Below, piece by piece: positions 12,506 through 25,900 of a stretch of DNA of 64,000 nucleotides. The notes beneath the pieces were generated by a model that saw only the letters and a list, made by a program, of their open reading frames with translations, made no database searches and was not told where the DNA came from. The position numbers were made by a program, and so were the translations under genes. How positions within the stretch are numbered: position 1 is the first letter of the stretch; each line of letters starts with the position of its first letter. This stretch comes from Epiperipatus broadwayi (lineage: Eukaryota > Onychophora > Udeonychophora > Euonychophora > Peripatidae): contig JAQFVV010012418.1 of NCBI GenBank assembly GCA_028023455.1, positions 4,769,244 to 4,833,243 on the forward strand. Direction: 5' to 3'.

Positions 12506-15040
12506 AAGATAATTAAATGACATTTCAATAAATAGTAATCTTGCTTACAAATATATTTTTAAACCTGAATTTAAATAAAGTAACATCAACTCTGTTTCAC
12601 TAGCAATCAGCATATAGTTAGTTTAAAGATAAACTAAATGCATTTGACTCTTTTTAAAAAAATAAAAGACACAATTGATTTGGAGATGGGTGGATGTATA
12701 AGTATATTTGTTCCTTGAATTACATAATTGCATATACTTCATTCTCTATATTAATGATATAATTTATTATTAATAGTCTAAAATAGATTTATAATATATT
12801 ACATTTCCTATTATTATGTATAATTTTTTATTACATTATAAAATAAATAAATTATATATTTTCCTGAACTTTTGCAATACAATAAAAAAAAAATATTTTT
12901 ATAACAATATCAATAACAAAATAATATTTATTATTGTTTTCAATAAATGTTTCTTTTTATTAGGTCATTGTTCAAAAAGAAATTATATATTTTATAAAAC
13001 TTAATATCTTTACAATTTGAATTACATTTTGTAAAAATAACAATAAATTTCAATTATTAATAAAAAATAATATAACTATAAATAATAAATAAAAAGCAAA
13101 ACTTGATTGTTTAGGTTTAAAAAATTTTACATATAATGATAATAAAAGGAAAATTTATAAAACTTCATTAATTAAAAAGGAATATTTAATTAATTACTGA
13201 CAATATAAAAATAACTTTAAAAATGGTCAAAACATTATGGATCTTATGCTACTTGTGATTCTGTAGAATGTGACGGAAAAGACATGAAATATCACAATAA
13301 ATCAATTAAAATAAATACCAATACTGTGTATATATTTATCAAAAGTAATTTCTAGTAAAAAAAAAAAAAATTGCAAGGAAAAAAACAGCCTCTACAGATT
13401 TTTACTTGGATTTGTTCTCATCAGTAATAATAAAAAATAAAAAAATTCTTTAATTTTAATATTAAATGCAAATTAAATTTTTGATAATCCTTATATATGC
13501 ATGTTTATCAACAAATATGTTAAAAAGTTTTGACATTTACATATTAAAAGTCATAGACAAGCATACCAGTTTATGGTACCAATTTACTCGGCTATCTACA
13601 CTGCATTTTCTCTTTAATTATTTTTTTTAAAACACAGCTTTGATGTCATGAAAGAATACTGGAATGACTAATTGAAGATTCTTTGGATTTGAAAAAGGAA
13701 TTTATCATAATTCTTCATAATTTATAAATTCAAGGTAGAATCTAAAACCTCAATACTTTTCATTGATACAATATACAACTTGATATTATGGCTCTACTTC
13801 CGAATCTGGTGATGAATTGATTGCTTAGATGCAGAGTAATAATCTTCACCGTGTTTATGATGCAAGACAGTGGGATATTTTTCACTCAGTTAGATGGAAC
13901 AGATCCTATAACCAGACCTAATCTTTGTAACTTCAGGCTCCAATGATAGTCCATTTCCATCTATTAGGAAAATCCTTTCTAGGTTTCCCCAAATCATCAC
14001 TTGCATTGATTTTACAGTTCCTTTGAATCATTATTGCAATCCCATTTTTCATTGGAACCATCAACTATATTCAATGCAAATTACAAATCAAACCAACAAT
14101 CCAAATAAAAATGAATTGGCTGGCTTTGAAACAACAACAACAATAAACTAACAAAAAAAGAGTCTAAAATGAAACTTCTTTATTATTTACTTGGATTTCC
14201 ACCAACCACCCAATAGTTGTTTATTTTTTGACTTCACAAAAATAAAAAAATAAAAGGTATCATCATTTTTATTTTGAACCAAGTAATTTATTGGCACTTA
14301 TGCATGAACCATGTACAATTGCTCTAAATTACCTCATTACTTTTATTTTCTCCAACATAGATGATCTGAGATCTCTAATAGAAGAATGTAAGGATGTTTA
14401 TTTTTACTTTAATTAAAAACTAAAAAAAAAAAACAATTTAATTTAAATGAGCACTGTCAAGACTAATGCTTCCAGTTGCTTTTCAAATAAAAACATTGAT
14501 GAATGAAGAGCACAAAGTTTATTTTTAAATTAATTTTTAACAACCTAAAAAAAAAAAAAGGATTTATTCTAAAGCATAATGGAGGGAAAGTTTCCTTTTT
14601 TTAGTTTCTGTAGTATTTTTTTTAACTCTTTACAAATCTAGATTTTAGATACATAACATATATTGAATCTTAAATTTATCAATTAATCATCCCAGAATTC
14701 TTTGCTGACATAGATACAGTGTTTTAAACAAACAATTAAAAAGAAAATGAAATGTAGGCAGCCAAGTAGATTGGTACCTAACCTTGTTTTGGCGTAATTT
14801 ATTGGCACAGCAAATACAGCAGCAACAGCATTAGCCACTTGCAAATGAGTACAGCCATTCCAACTCCAAGAAGAAAAAAATGTAGTAATACACTTTTTAT
14901 ATAAATATTATATAAGATTTCATAAGGAATGTTATTATTTATATAAGTATAAAGTTATTTAGTTTTAAAATAACACTACAAACATTATATTAGAAATTAA
15001 TAATAACAGCAAATCTTTATTCCAATTATTGTGTTAAACT
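12506..15040. other. AT-rich sequence, probable COASY intron
   Basis: Mostly A/T runs. A minus-strand open segment near 14780-14870 reads NGCTHLQVANAVAAVFAVPI and looks more like translated repeat or chance than the missing COASY exon, which should start with residues following VFGNK. No confident feature. Confidence 0.4.
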
Positions 15041-15052
15041 AATTAAACTTAC

Positions 15053-15301
15053 TTTATTTCCAAAAACTTTCTTGCCTAATTCTTTACGATTGATTTCTTT
15101 GAAATCATTAAGAATATTTTCACCAAAATATGCTACAATATCATGATATGTTTTGGTTCCTTTAATATATGTTCGGTGACCGAGTTTATCACAGTCTATA
15201 ATACCAGCCCCTAGTTTTTCTAACCATTCAGCAATGTTGGATTTTCCACTTGCAATACCACCAGTTAATCCAATCAAGTAAGGAGTTTTAGGAGTTATAT
15301 T
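15053..15301 (-). CDS. COASY: COASY exon, start of the dephospho-CoA kinase domain
   Basis: Third visible COASY exon, 249 nt (83 codons, phase 0 to 0). It begins NITPKTPYLIGLTGGIASGK. The P-loop GGIASGKS (Walker A) binds the ATP that phosphorylates the ribose 3'-OH of dephospho-CoA. It continues with the typical DCDKLGHR substrate-side motif, then FGENIL, INRKELG and VFGNK. The acceptor AG is at 15302-15303 and the donor GTAAGT at 15047-15052, directly after VFGNK. Translation past this point runs into a stop, as expected for intron. The remaining roughly 120 residues of a kinase domain (WP-I, the DAAVLLEAGW-like region, the lid) were searched for by eye in 1-15046 and not found. The next intron is therefore long or the exons lie beyond the window edge. 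Confidence 0.93.
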
Positions 15302-16910
15302 CTAAATAAAATCAAAAAAACTACTGAAAATCAAATTACTTAAGAAATATATATAAAAAATTAATATTAAAAAAAAATCAAAAAAAAAAAAAACACCATA
15401 ATTTTCAATAGTTTTTCTATTATTTAATGTGCATTCCTAACTTGGCAAATATTATTTAGAAATATTAAAACATAAAGCATATATATTCTAGCACAGAACT
15501 AATGTTTACGTTTATGAAATATGGTTAAGATGGGCTACCTACATTTTTGGTTTTTGATAGCACTAATATTGCAAATCTTAATAAACCACTACATCACTCC
15601 CAGACACACCATTCAGAGATTAGAGTTGTTTCAGACTGAAAATATAACAGGTTTTACATCAACTTAGCAACACAAGGGATCAAACAATCAGCTATGAAGT
15701 TTAGAAAACACTATCTGAAATGTAGTCAATAGCACCTGAAATGTGCATAACAAATCACTACAAATATCAAATACATCTGAAAACTATAATGTCAAGCAAT
15801 ACAAAATGTTATGAATATCATTTCTATATGAATGCTGGGTTAAGGAGGATAGATGACATGAGAAAAGGGATAATGAATTTGTGTAAGTAATTAATGTAAT
15901 TGAATAAATAAATAATTAACTTATTCCTAATTATTTCTTTAGTGAACATCAAAAGAAGCTTTTGGACAAAATTACTCAAATTATAAAACATGATGGATAG
16001 AACTATTATGAATTGGGGAGTCAATTTTATTTAAATTTGGGAAAAAATTTCATCCATGACTTGAGCATTATTTTTATACCACCTAAGTGCGTTTCAAGAT
16101 GATAATGATATAATTCCTACAGTAATGCAGCATAAAAGCCAAATAGGAGTAATGTTATATATCTAAAAGACATCCTCAATAATCTCATTAAAATGTCATT
16201 AAGTTTTGGTCAATTTCTTTTACTGACATTTATCAGATGAATAGAATTTTGTTCTTCATGCTTTCATATACTATTCAAAGGTTAAACATAATTCCATCAC
16301 ATGTAGAATAAGAATAATTCTTTATGCTTTATACAAACTAGTGGTAAATCAATTAATTTAATAAAAGTATCTCAAGAATTCCCATTGCTTTGTCTGACCT
16401 CTGTCGATATATTAATTTCTAATAACTTATCTAATTATTTCAAAATAGTATTAAAAATCTATAAAAGCTGAAAACAAAACTGAAAAAAAAAATGGATTAA
16501 AAAAATTTCTAAGGAGGCAAAAATTAGTTATTATGTTAAGAATTGTAAACATTCTGACACTTTAAATTATTATCTACAACATTATAAATACTTCATCACA
16601 TGATTCAATATTATTAAATTTATCAGTGACAAAAGGAAAAAAAATCACGTTAAATTATTTGTAGTAAGTAGTTGAAAACTTGTCAGTAATAAATCAATGT
16701 ATACTTTAATGAAAACTTTTTGTTAACAATAAAAGATATTCTTTAGCAAAGAGAAATCAAATATCGAATAGCATCTAAAAATAACTTTTTTATTCAGTAG
16801 AATGATAAGATTACTAAATGAACTTTTAACATTTAAACATGGGAATTTCTTCTCTAATAATAGTAATGCTAAATTAAACTATTTTTACAAGAAATAAAAT
16901 ATAAAGTTAC

Positions 16911-17042
16911 CTTTGGTGGACGTATAAGAGTGCCTAAGAGTCTTTTTCTTAAGGATGATGAACTAATTTTCTCCTCATCGTCTGGTGCTCTTGTTTCATC
17001 GGGATATAAACTAATTGAATGAAGATCCAGAATAGATAAACC
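16911..17042 (-). CDS. COASY: COASY exon linking the PPAT and kinase domains
   Basis: Second visible COASY exon, exactly 132 nt (44 codons, phase 0 to 0). It begins GLSILDLHSISLYPDE, continues DDEEKISSSSLRKRLLG and ends TLIRPPK. The EEKISSS-LR-RLLGT segment is the hallmark that closes the adenylyltransferase domain of animal CoA synthase, just before the dephospho-CoA kinase domain. The intron upstream ends ...TTTAG at 17043-17044 and the donor GTAAC follows at 16906-16910. The reading frame joins the preceding exon (ending ...EEREKK) and the following one (starting NITPKTPYLIGLTGG) without a stop. The intron between this exon and the 32-kb exon is about 15.1 kb and is full of repeats. The intron to the next exon is about 1.6 kb. 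Confidence 0.9.
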
Positions 17043-17144
17043 CTAAATTGCAAATGTTTCAATTATATGTGTGTGCATACATACATATATTATACAAAAG
17101 TGTAGGTATATGCATATTAAAATCATTTATATATAAATAAAATA

Positions 17145-17900
17145 CACTTAATCATCAATGCCATTTTCAAGCATTATCGATCCACTTGTAGAATAAAAAT
17201 TTATTCGACTTCAAACCAGTTCCTCCAATCCATAGTTCCTCTTCCACATAATACTCCAGAAACTTTTCTTATTTCATCCATGCATCTCATGGTGCTTTTC
17301 TAGGTTTTTTTTTATAATTTCTTGGAATCTAATTTAAGATATCAATTTTCAATCAATTGGCAATTCTTCTAAAAACATATATATCTTCCTACCCATGCAT
17401 TTTGCTTTTGATCCATTCTTAATAATCCCCACAAATCTCTCCATATTTCACTGTGTAATCTGAATTGCTTTTAATAAGAGCCCAATCTCAGATCCATAAA
17501 TAAGTATTGGTAATTAATACACATTTACTAAAAACTGCCCTGTATGATTTGGTGCAATGGAAGAATGGTAGACTCAGAAATATCCAAGGTCAATGAATCA
17601 AACCCTCCATTTTCAATTCCAGTATCAAACTTCTTATATATGCTTGAGCAATAAATCATTAGATTATTTTGCCAGCATAGTTTAATATACTGGTAGAGTA
17701 GGAGGTTCTAGAATTCAAAATCCATGGATCACTGCTCCAGCTGTCGCATTTAGTGACCAACTTCTTATAAAATGTCAAGCAATTATTATTATTAAAAACT
17801 TGTTTTTCCAATACATTGGCAGATTTTCTTTTAACATTATTTTTTTTCAAAAGTATTCCATTCAAATTTAATTCTATGATTAATTTCATCACTTTATATA
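17145..17900 (-). mobile_element. RTE-clade LINE fragment, 3' end (decayed)
   Basis: Minus-strand translation in shifting frames gives the C-terminal part of an RTE-type reverse transcriptase ORF. It reads KLIIELNLNG and KRKSANVLEKQVF (17890-17785), then after the SINE insertion a degenerate LPVLTYGSE region (about 17530-17450), then MDEIRKVSG (about 17290). The copy ends near 17145 in a GATGATT-like tail. It is the same family as the LINE at 35640-37890. Frameshifts and stops show it is dead. It lies within the COASY 15-kb intron in the same orientation as the gene. Confidence 0.7.
17537..17793 (+). mobile_element. SINE inserted into the RTE fragment
   Basis: A 257-bp insertion is flanked by the perfect duplication AAAAACT (17530-17536 and 17794-17800) and interrupts the LINE reading exactly there. 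It has an A-box-like TGGTGCAATGG (17551-17561) and a B-box-like GAATCAAACCC (about 17596-17606). A second tRNA-like block follows (17667-17730), and the 3' end is (ATT)4. This is a tRNA-derived, possibly dimeric, SINE. Confidence 0.7.
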
Positions 17901-18690
17901 CTGAGGAAGATAATTAGCTGTTAAATATTTCTAATTAACCAGTATTCCATCCTACATTACTCTAGAGTATTTTGTGGAAGCATAAGTAAGTAATCAATGG
18001 TTAACTGATGGCCAGTGAGTAGTATTGGATTGCATATATAAACCATCTTTTTTTGTGTGTGCTTCAAAACCTTAGGGTATTGAAATTTCAGATCAATAGC
18101 TTGACTAATATAATAAAAGTACAAATAGCTTACAGATGGATATTTTCATTTCTCATATTCTTCACTGGTAAAGGCCAATATCCAGAAATTAATCCAGGGA
18201 TTTGGTAGTCACTAATATGTCATATACATAGATTATTTATATTTACATATATAGCTTAGCCAGTTACTATGCTATAACAAATAAATGTAAGTTAAAAAAT
18301 TTATATGATGCTAATTTTAAAATAACTTTACTACTCTAAATCAAGTTCAATTATTCAAATTGAACTGAATTCTTTCTATATAAAAAAAAGTGATTAAGCA
18401 CTAACAAAATTTCATCTTCTTACATATATATGTAATCTCTTTATTTCTATTCTTTATCAAACTAAAAATCAGATCAAAATATCTAATTCAACATATATAT
18501 ATACACATACATAAAATAATAATCTTCAAATGTACATTCTATAAAAATCTTTTGCAAATTAGATTTTGTTTTTAATAAACTAACAAATAATGACATTTCA
18601 TATCAATATATTCAATTAATTACATAAAAAAAAAAATACTTTTCTTCTGATCTCTAAGATCTTATATGCATTGTAGATAAACTATAAATA

Positions 18691-19928
18691 TAGGGTGTCC
18701 CAAAAAATGTATACATAGTTTAAAAGATTATAACTTCAGTTTTTATTCATATATAATTAATATTTAAATTGCAAAAGAATCTACATAAAATGTTATAAAT
18801 TTTCCTCCTACCACAGATGTTCAAAATTACTACTGTTCTGGTCAATACACTGCTGATAACATTGGGCTATGGATTCATAAAGGTTAACAAATATTTCATT
18901 TGGTGTTGTGGCAGATTCTTGCTCAATTTCCGGCTTTTAATTCTTCCAGTGTCATCAGTTTTCTGGCATAGACTTTATCTTTGGGGTATTCCCACAAGAA
19001 AAAGTCCATTGGCATCAGGTCTGGGAAATGGGCAGGTATTCTATGGGACCTCTTCATCCAAGCCATCTGTTTGGAAGGTTCATATTAAGATATGGTCTTA
19101 CATCATGATGATAGTGTAAAGGTGCTCTGTCCTGTTGGAAATAAAATTCACCATATTCATCCCAAATGCATGGTAAAACAGATTCTTGCAGTAAATTCAA
19201 GTAATTGGCACCAGTCCCTGTACTGTCAAAAAAAATGGTCCAATTAATCTTTTGCTTGAAATGCCACACCACACTGAAACTCCTGGTAAATTTACATGGT
19301 GTTCCTGCATAACATGTGGATTTACAGTTACTCAATAAGTGCAATTATATCAATTAATTATGCTAATGTAGCTTTATCATTCCAAACAATCTTAACCAAA
19401 AACTGTGCATCCTGTTCATATTTTTCCTATACCATTCACAAAATTGTTTTCTTCAGTCCAGATCATCTTCATTGATAGCATATACCATTGGTGGAATGTA
19501 ACTTTTCCATTTACAATGTCTTAAAATGCAATGGACACTTGATTTGCTGATGCCAATCTCATAACAGATTTTTCGGATGTTTTGCAAAAACTTTCCAGTG
19601 CTCTTTCTTGGTTGGCAAAGCTCATTGATGTTCTGGTTCTTCCGAAACATTGTCTATGAATATTCTGAACAGTTCCATCTGTTTCAAATTTATCTTTTAT
19701 CTGACTAATTGTAAGTCGCGTAGAAGGATCTGCCTGAAATTCCCTGCGATATTGTCTGTGTAATTCTGCTACATTTTCATACTTCCAATAATATTTTAAA
19801 ATAAATTTTCTTTTTTCAAAAGTAAATCTTGGTCCACTTATTATTTCCAATTAATTAACCCTGAAAAGAAAAAGAAATGAGAAAATTAAGAATCATTAAA
19901 CAGTGTATACATTTTTTTGGACACCCTG
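18691..19928 (-). mobile_element. Mariner-like DNA transposon (IS630-Tc1-mariner), dead
   Basis: A 1238-bp element flanked by TA dinucleotides (18689-18690 and 19929-19930). Its inverted ends of about 25 bp begin YAGGGTGTCC and run to GTATACA, with one or two mismatches. The minus strand carries a transposase of the DUF4817-containing type common in invertebrates. The N-terminal helix-turn-helix region begins at 19850 and a C-terminal block contains FYFQQDRAPLHYHHDVRPYL. Length is close to the usual 1.2-1.3 kb of intact mariners. Confidence 0.88.
18760..19850 (-). pseudogene. Mariner-like transposase pseudogene
   Basis: The start is taken at Met 19850 (MEIISGPRFTFEKRKFI), followed by the helix-turn-helix domain. 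A frameshift near 19600 moves the reading into the 19650-19453 frame, which ends in a stop at 19453. Further stops follow before the 19344-19054 segment, which holds one catalytic-domain Asp (QQD-APLHY). The later block that in relatives reads like DLTPLDFFLWG is degenerate and interrupted, so the catalytic triad is not intact. No active enzyme can be made. The element may still be mobilised in trans through its ends. Confidence 0.8.
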
Positions 19929-19930
19929 TA

Positions 19931-21255
19931 TTATGTAGGGATAATGTTAGATTAGAGGAGATCTTAATAAAATCTCAAAATAATCCCTCATAATTTCATA
20001 TCACAATTCAGATATAAATTATATTAGCTTTAACACCCTTGTAAATAAATAATGGATATTTAATATAACATTAAGCATTCTCAGTATTACATATTTACAG
20101 GCTTGCTAAGATAACCATTAATGTAATGTTTCACTACAAAATATCAAGTATTGATTTACTACCCATAAAAAATCTCATAGACCAGATGGAAATAGATTCA
20201 GTTTTTACTTGCTTAATAAATTACATTGATACAATAGGACATTATTTTCAAATTTATTAAAATGACTCTAGAATGTTTTACTGGTAAATGATTCTTAGAG
20301 TATAAACAATTGAAAATTATTTGTAAATATTATTATACATTCTCAGCACTACATATTTAATATCTGTTTTTTATTTACATAGGGTTAAAATTAACAATAT
20401 ATATATATTCATAGACCAAAACATAATGAGATAAGTTTTTTTTTTTTTTGAAAAAAAAAAGCTAATAAGTTTACAATGCAATAATTACTGATCAGATATT
20501 GATGCAATTTTTCTCAGGGTAAAATATACAATGTTAGCACAATCATTCTTATTTTCCTTAACATTATTCATCCTAAATAATATCTTGAATAATGTTTTTA
20601 ATCATAAAAAAAAAATGCTGATAAAAACATAATATTAACTTGTAATAATAAAATGCTATAATGATTAGTATTCAGTCTATTGACTAATTAATATCTTGAA
20701 TTTATTTAATTATTCAATATTTTTTTCAGTTATTTGAAAGACCATGTAATAGTTAATATGCCACATGTTATGGTTTTCATAAATAAATAAATATGATCAA
20801 AAAGTTAATTATTTGGAAGGACATGTAACATTCAGGCATCTGAGTAGCTGGTTGAAAATAACAATTTCATTCATTTGGTTATAGTGAGATTAACACTTTA
20901 AATAATATAAGGCTATTAATAATCATTTGAATAGTTTCTCAGGATAACACATAATGTTCAAGCATGGAAGTGGCACATAGAACACCATTGCATTCATTTG
21001 ACTAAACTTAGAATTTTTTTATCTTACTCAGTTGAATATACATTTTAGAAAGCTTAAGTTATGAGTTAACCACTCTATCATTGCATAAAACTTAATGGGA
21101 CATACATTTCATAATACATATATATTCATGATAAATATCTATATTGCAATGTGGGTCAGTATCATAGAATATAAAGACTACTGAATCTTAAATAATTGTC
21201 TGATCTCAGTAATGCAAAACTTAATAATATTCTATCCAAAATTTAAATATGTTAA
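19931..21255. other. COASY intron sequence, no recognised feature
   Basis: AT-rich, with homopolymer runs near 20440. No coding or terminal-repeat signal found. Confidence 0.5.
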
Positions 21256-21259
21256 TAGT

Positions 21260-22960
21260 TTTCCTATTTTCTTTTAACCTCTTCATGTTTATGCCCGCAC
21301 AATGTGAGCAATGATTTTCAAATTATAAACATTCAGGTTGAGGTTAAGATTAATAGAAATCTATGCAGGCTATGCATGCGCTTTTTACACCTTTTTTTTG
21401 AGCTTTCTCTCTACTTTCCAGAAAGGTAAATTTTATTTTTCTAAGATAAAAAATAAAAATTTTATGATAATTTTTGTGATCAAGTAGATTAAATTTTTTT
21501 GTCTTTCTCTCATTTTTTTGATAGTTGCTGGAAAAGAGTTCAGCATAAAAACTATATCAGTAAAAAGTTTTACTTTTTCCATTGTATTTTGAAGAAAACA
21601 TTATGGGGCTTAATGGTAAGTATTTTTATCTTTCTATATATTTTTAATTATTATTTTATTATATGTTTTTAATTATTATATTATATATTTTTTAATTATT
21701 GTTTTTTTTATATATTTGCTTAAAAAAAAAAAGACCGTTGAAACTAACATTAAAAAAAAAAAAGATCTTGCATATTTTTCTATAATGTGAGCATGGGTGG
21801 ATGGAGTATTTGAATTAATTGATATGAGACACTAATAAATGTATTTTGGAAATATAATGACCTGATTTAGATTTTTCTATAATTTTTTTGTCTGCATTTT
21901 AATAATAGTAAAAAATATGCAAATGCTAAAAGTAATGATTTTGACAATACATAAACTTAGGCTGATTATAGACTATTGCAATATAAATTTCAAAGCTGCA
22001 ATATTTTTTAATTATTATTTTATTCATATATATATATTTGATAAAAAATATATGAAAAAATTACTATTGAAACTAACATAAAAAAAAAAAAGTTTGTGAT
22101 TGTGTACATTTATATCTTGAATTATCTGCATTTTTTGATATGATGTGAATTTGGGTGAATATTTGAATTAATTGATATGAGACAAAGATGAATATATTTT
22201 GGAAATATAATGACCTGATTTAGATTTTTCTATAATTTTTTGTCTGCATTTTAATAATAGTAAAAAATAGGCAAATGCTAAAAGTTACGGTTTTGACACT
22301 ACATATATATATAAACTACAAACTTATGTTTTTCAAGCTTAACTCTATAATGAATTTAGTACTTCATTCACTTTTTACTTTATTTTGTATATATAGTGAC
22401 TAATTTAGTAGTACTTTTTAATAAATTACAAACTGTATTGAAGTTCTTTATTATAATATTCAAATTATACTAATTATTGATCAATATTAACTACTTGTTA
22501 TAAGGGATGTTACTAGGAATGACTTATACATTGCAAATCCCTGTATGGAAATACATTTTGAAGGGCTACTGAGAAAATTGATAGGTACTAATGTCTTTAT
22601 TCTGGGAAGTTTTCAAGTGATGGATTACTTTAGGTAAGTGTTATATAATAATTTTTTTAGAAATTTAATGATGAATCCAACTAACATACTAACAAAAATA
22701 TAATTTTAAGTTGTATGCTTGATAATTTAGAATTTACGAAATAATATGAAAATAATTATTAGAAATATTAACTTTTATTCTTTTTTTTATTACTTTGAAT
22801 ATCAATGATTTTTTTTTTTTCAGTTTAATTACATTCTTTGGTGTTTAATCTTTAAACAATATTTATTATGTCATTTTTTATTAATAAAACTTAAAGTTAT
22901 GATAAAATTTGTGGCTTAGCATAATTTTTTTAAATATTCAATATGGTTGCTTGAAAGTGA
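21260..22960 (+). repeat. Unclassified repeat R1, plus-strand copy
   Basis: This aligns by eye along its length with the reverse complement of 57760-53340, apart from LTR-B2 and a SINE inserted in that copy. Landmarks are GCCCGCACAATGTGAGC at the start, ATCATAAAATTTTTA-type tracts, CTTCAAAATACAATG on the other strand, TATAATGACCTGATTTAGAT, GGATGTTACTAGGAATGAC and TTACTTTAGGTAAGTG. A block of about 345 bp is tandemly repeated here (about 21770-21960 matches 22110-22300) but single in the other copy. There is no ORF of note. Class unknown. Confidence 0.75.
21521..21613 (+). other. Possible spliced exon or exon-like block in R1
   Basis: TTTTTTTGATAG precedes and GGTAAGTATT follows a less AT-rich 90-bp block. 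The donor-side sequence is not conserved as a donor in the other R1 copy (57410s), which argues against function. Confidence 0.12.
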
Positions 22961-25900
22961 AAAGGTTAAATAAGTTCCTTTTGGGATATGTGAACCTTAA
23001 TTCATAATATCAAAAATATTTATGATAAGTGGTTAAAATAAAAATGTGTGTGACATTTTTGATGAATAAGCAAAATTATTTGGAAATAATGCTGTACAGA
23101 ATAACTTTTACCACATTTTCTTTCTTTGTATACCATTAATAATTATAAAAGAGTTTCTAAGAATAAATTTAAACAAAAAATTTTCCTTGATTGTTTTTTA
23201 CCCAAATCATAATTCTTTGAAGGATTGAAATTCCTCAGATATGCAATCACTTCTATCAAAAAAATTTTTTTTCCTTATACAAGATTGAATACATCTACCT
23301 ACCACTTACAGATTTATTTAGCGCAATGCTAACTTCACAAATTAATACGAATAATATTTATATTAAAATTTGCATATATTTTATAATATCTTTTATTAAA
23401 TATATTTTTAATAATCTATACAATGAAATCAATTATTTATGTATATTTCATTATTCTGCATCCACTATTTGCTCTCATCATTTTTTGTCATGTACTGTTA
23501 TTCTCAATCTTTCATTTTCTCATATCTATCACTGACAAATCATTGTGAATAATATTTTACTGCTTGATAGTTTTTTTTATTAATTTAAAATAATATGCAA
23601 ATACCATTAGAATATACTAATTTTCATCAATCTATTTATTTAGTTATAGTTTCTGATGAAAGCCAATTAATTTTCTTGTTAGAATATTAAACAGTATACA
23701 CTTTTCATTTATATATATATTAACTAATTTGATTTGTTATTGACACAATGCATACATACATATATATGATTAATTTTCTCATTATTAAATGTTTTTATTA
23801 GAAATATAGATAATAAATTGAAAAGAATGCAAAATAATCTTAATAATTTTTCAAAAATATTTTAATGACATCATTATTAACAAATTTGTTTAAACATTTG
23901 AGATATCTAAAATGTCTTCCACTCTTATTGCATTTCTTTTATTAAATTTTTACAAAATTTAATAATAAAAAACCCCTTAAAATGCACTTTTCACAGTGCA
24001 TTTTGAAAAGCTTTTTTTTTTATTTTGCAAACATCTAGAATTTTACTTTTTAAAATGTAAAAAAAAAAAAATCTTATTGACAAAAAATAGTTAATAGAAA
24101 TTTATTCAGAATCAACAAAAACTGACCCAACAATTATTCTTTTTTTACAGAAATTTTTTAAATTGTCTTAATTTAAAATAGAACAATAAAGAAATATAAC
24201 AGTATTAGAAAGTCTCAAATTGGCTTCTAATATACTAAATTTCATAGTTTAAATTGAAATCATAAAAAGATTTTAAATAAATTTAAAAAAAGTGTTAGAA
24301 AATAAAACTGGAGCAATATCTAATCACCATGATTAATATTCATTCAATTCTTTAAACATTATACATGAAAGTAGTCAGCCCTTAAACAATAGCAAGAGCA
24401 TTATATATATATATAATATACAGCTATACAGAATGTTTTTAGGATTGCCTATTGAAATTAAAAAAAAAAAAAAATTTAAACATTTTAAAAATTATGTTAA
24501 TTTTAAAATAAGAGCTTTAAAAAAACAAAAACTACATAAAATTTAGAATAAAGTGGCGTATAACTTACTGGTCATTGGCAATAAATTTGTTTGGGGGGAG
24601 GGAATCAGAATCCTTTATAGTTTCATGAGAATCAAAGCCCTAGGTAGATGTTTGTTTAGGAGAACTTTCTTTCCTTACAAAATAAATATTAGATTACGTT
24701 ATAAGTTGTTTTGAAGTATTTATTTAATAATAACATTGATAAAGACTTTAAAAAATTACAAATTGAATTTGGTCACTTAATACACATGTACACATATGCA
24801 ATACTGTATGCAAAAATAATTTACATATTATTATATGGCCTATTTCTTTTACAAAATTAATATTAAAAATGGAATTAATTTTGTACTGATAAGTGTAATT
24901 TTCTTTTTATAATTAAAATTAGTTTTACGTCAAGACTATTCATTTTAGTATAATGTAAAAATGTAATTATTAATATTGTACATATATAAAAGCATCTATT
25001 AATTTATTTTAAAATCCTTATATATGAAATTCTCTATACTTTTTTTCCTGTAATTTTTTTTTTTTTAAGATATAATTTTTATGAAAAAATCCATTTAAAA
25101 ACTATAAAGTTGTATCACCATTTTGAAAATCCCTTTGGAAAGAGGAATGATTTATCTATAATATGACTATGGGCATGTGTTTGCAATCTCAAACACAACA
25201 TTTAATTTTGATTTACAAATGCTAATGAACTGTTATCTGATTTGTATTTAAAGCTAAGGGCTAAACTGTATCTTACATGTATCTAAATAGAGACTAGTTA
25301 TTCTTAAATTATTCTTATCTATGATTTTTAATGGGTTTCTGATATTATCATTTTCACTTATCTATCATTTACTTTCTCCATTCCCTTCAAAACAAATAGA
25401 TCAAGGTTTCAATTAATTTTTTTAAACATTAAAATTTAATTTTGGTTCTGAAGGGAAACCATTACCAAATTTTCCATTATTAATGCATATATAGTATTAC
25501 TCTATTCAAGACCCACAGCCTAGAGCAAAGTTATAATCCAACATAATTATTTAACAGGAAAAAACGATATAAAATTAATTTATTTAATTTTGATATTATA
25601 CATTGTATACTAAATTTGAGAAATATAAACAATCTTTACTTAGTAAAATTTAAAAATTGAACTTTCATAATAGAAGCATAAACAATTTTTCTTAATGTAA
25701 ACAAAGTGATGTAACCTTCAATCACAGTACTAAAAGCATTCTTTATTTGATCATTATACTATATGAAAAAAATTCTCCTAATTTAATAAGCTTTTCCACT
25801 CTAACTTTTATACATGGTTAACATAAATTTGAAAAGCATTAATAATCTTTTTCTAAATATAAATAAACTTACCCTAATAAAAACCATAAAAAGTCATATA

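Noticed and set aside
14780-14875. Minus-strand open segment reading NGCTHLQVANAVAAVFAVPI as the next COASY exon
   Set aside because: It does not match the expected sequence after VFGNK (leading to a WP-I motif and DAAVLLEAGW-like block) and has no convincing donor in phase.
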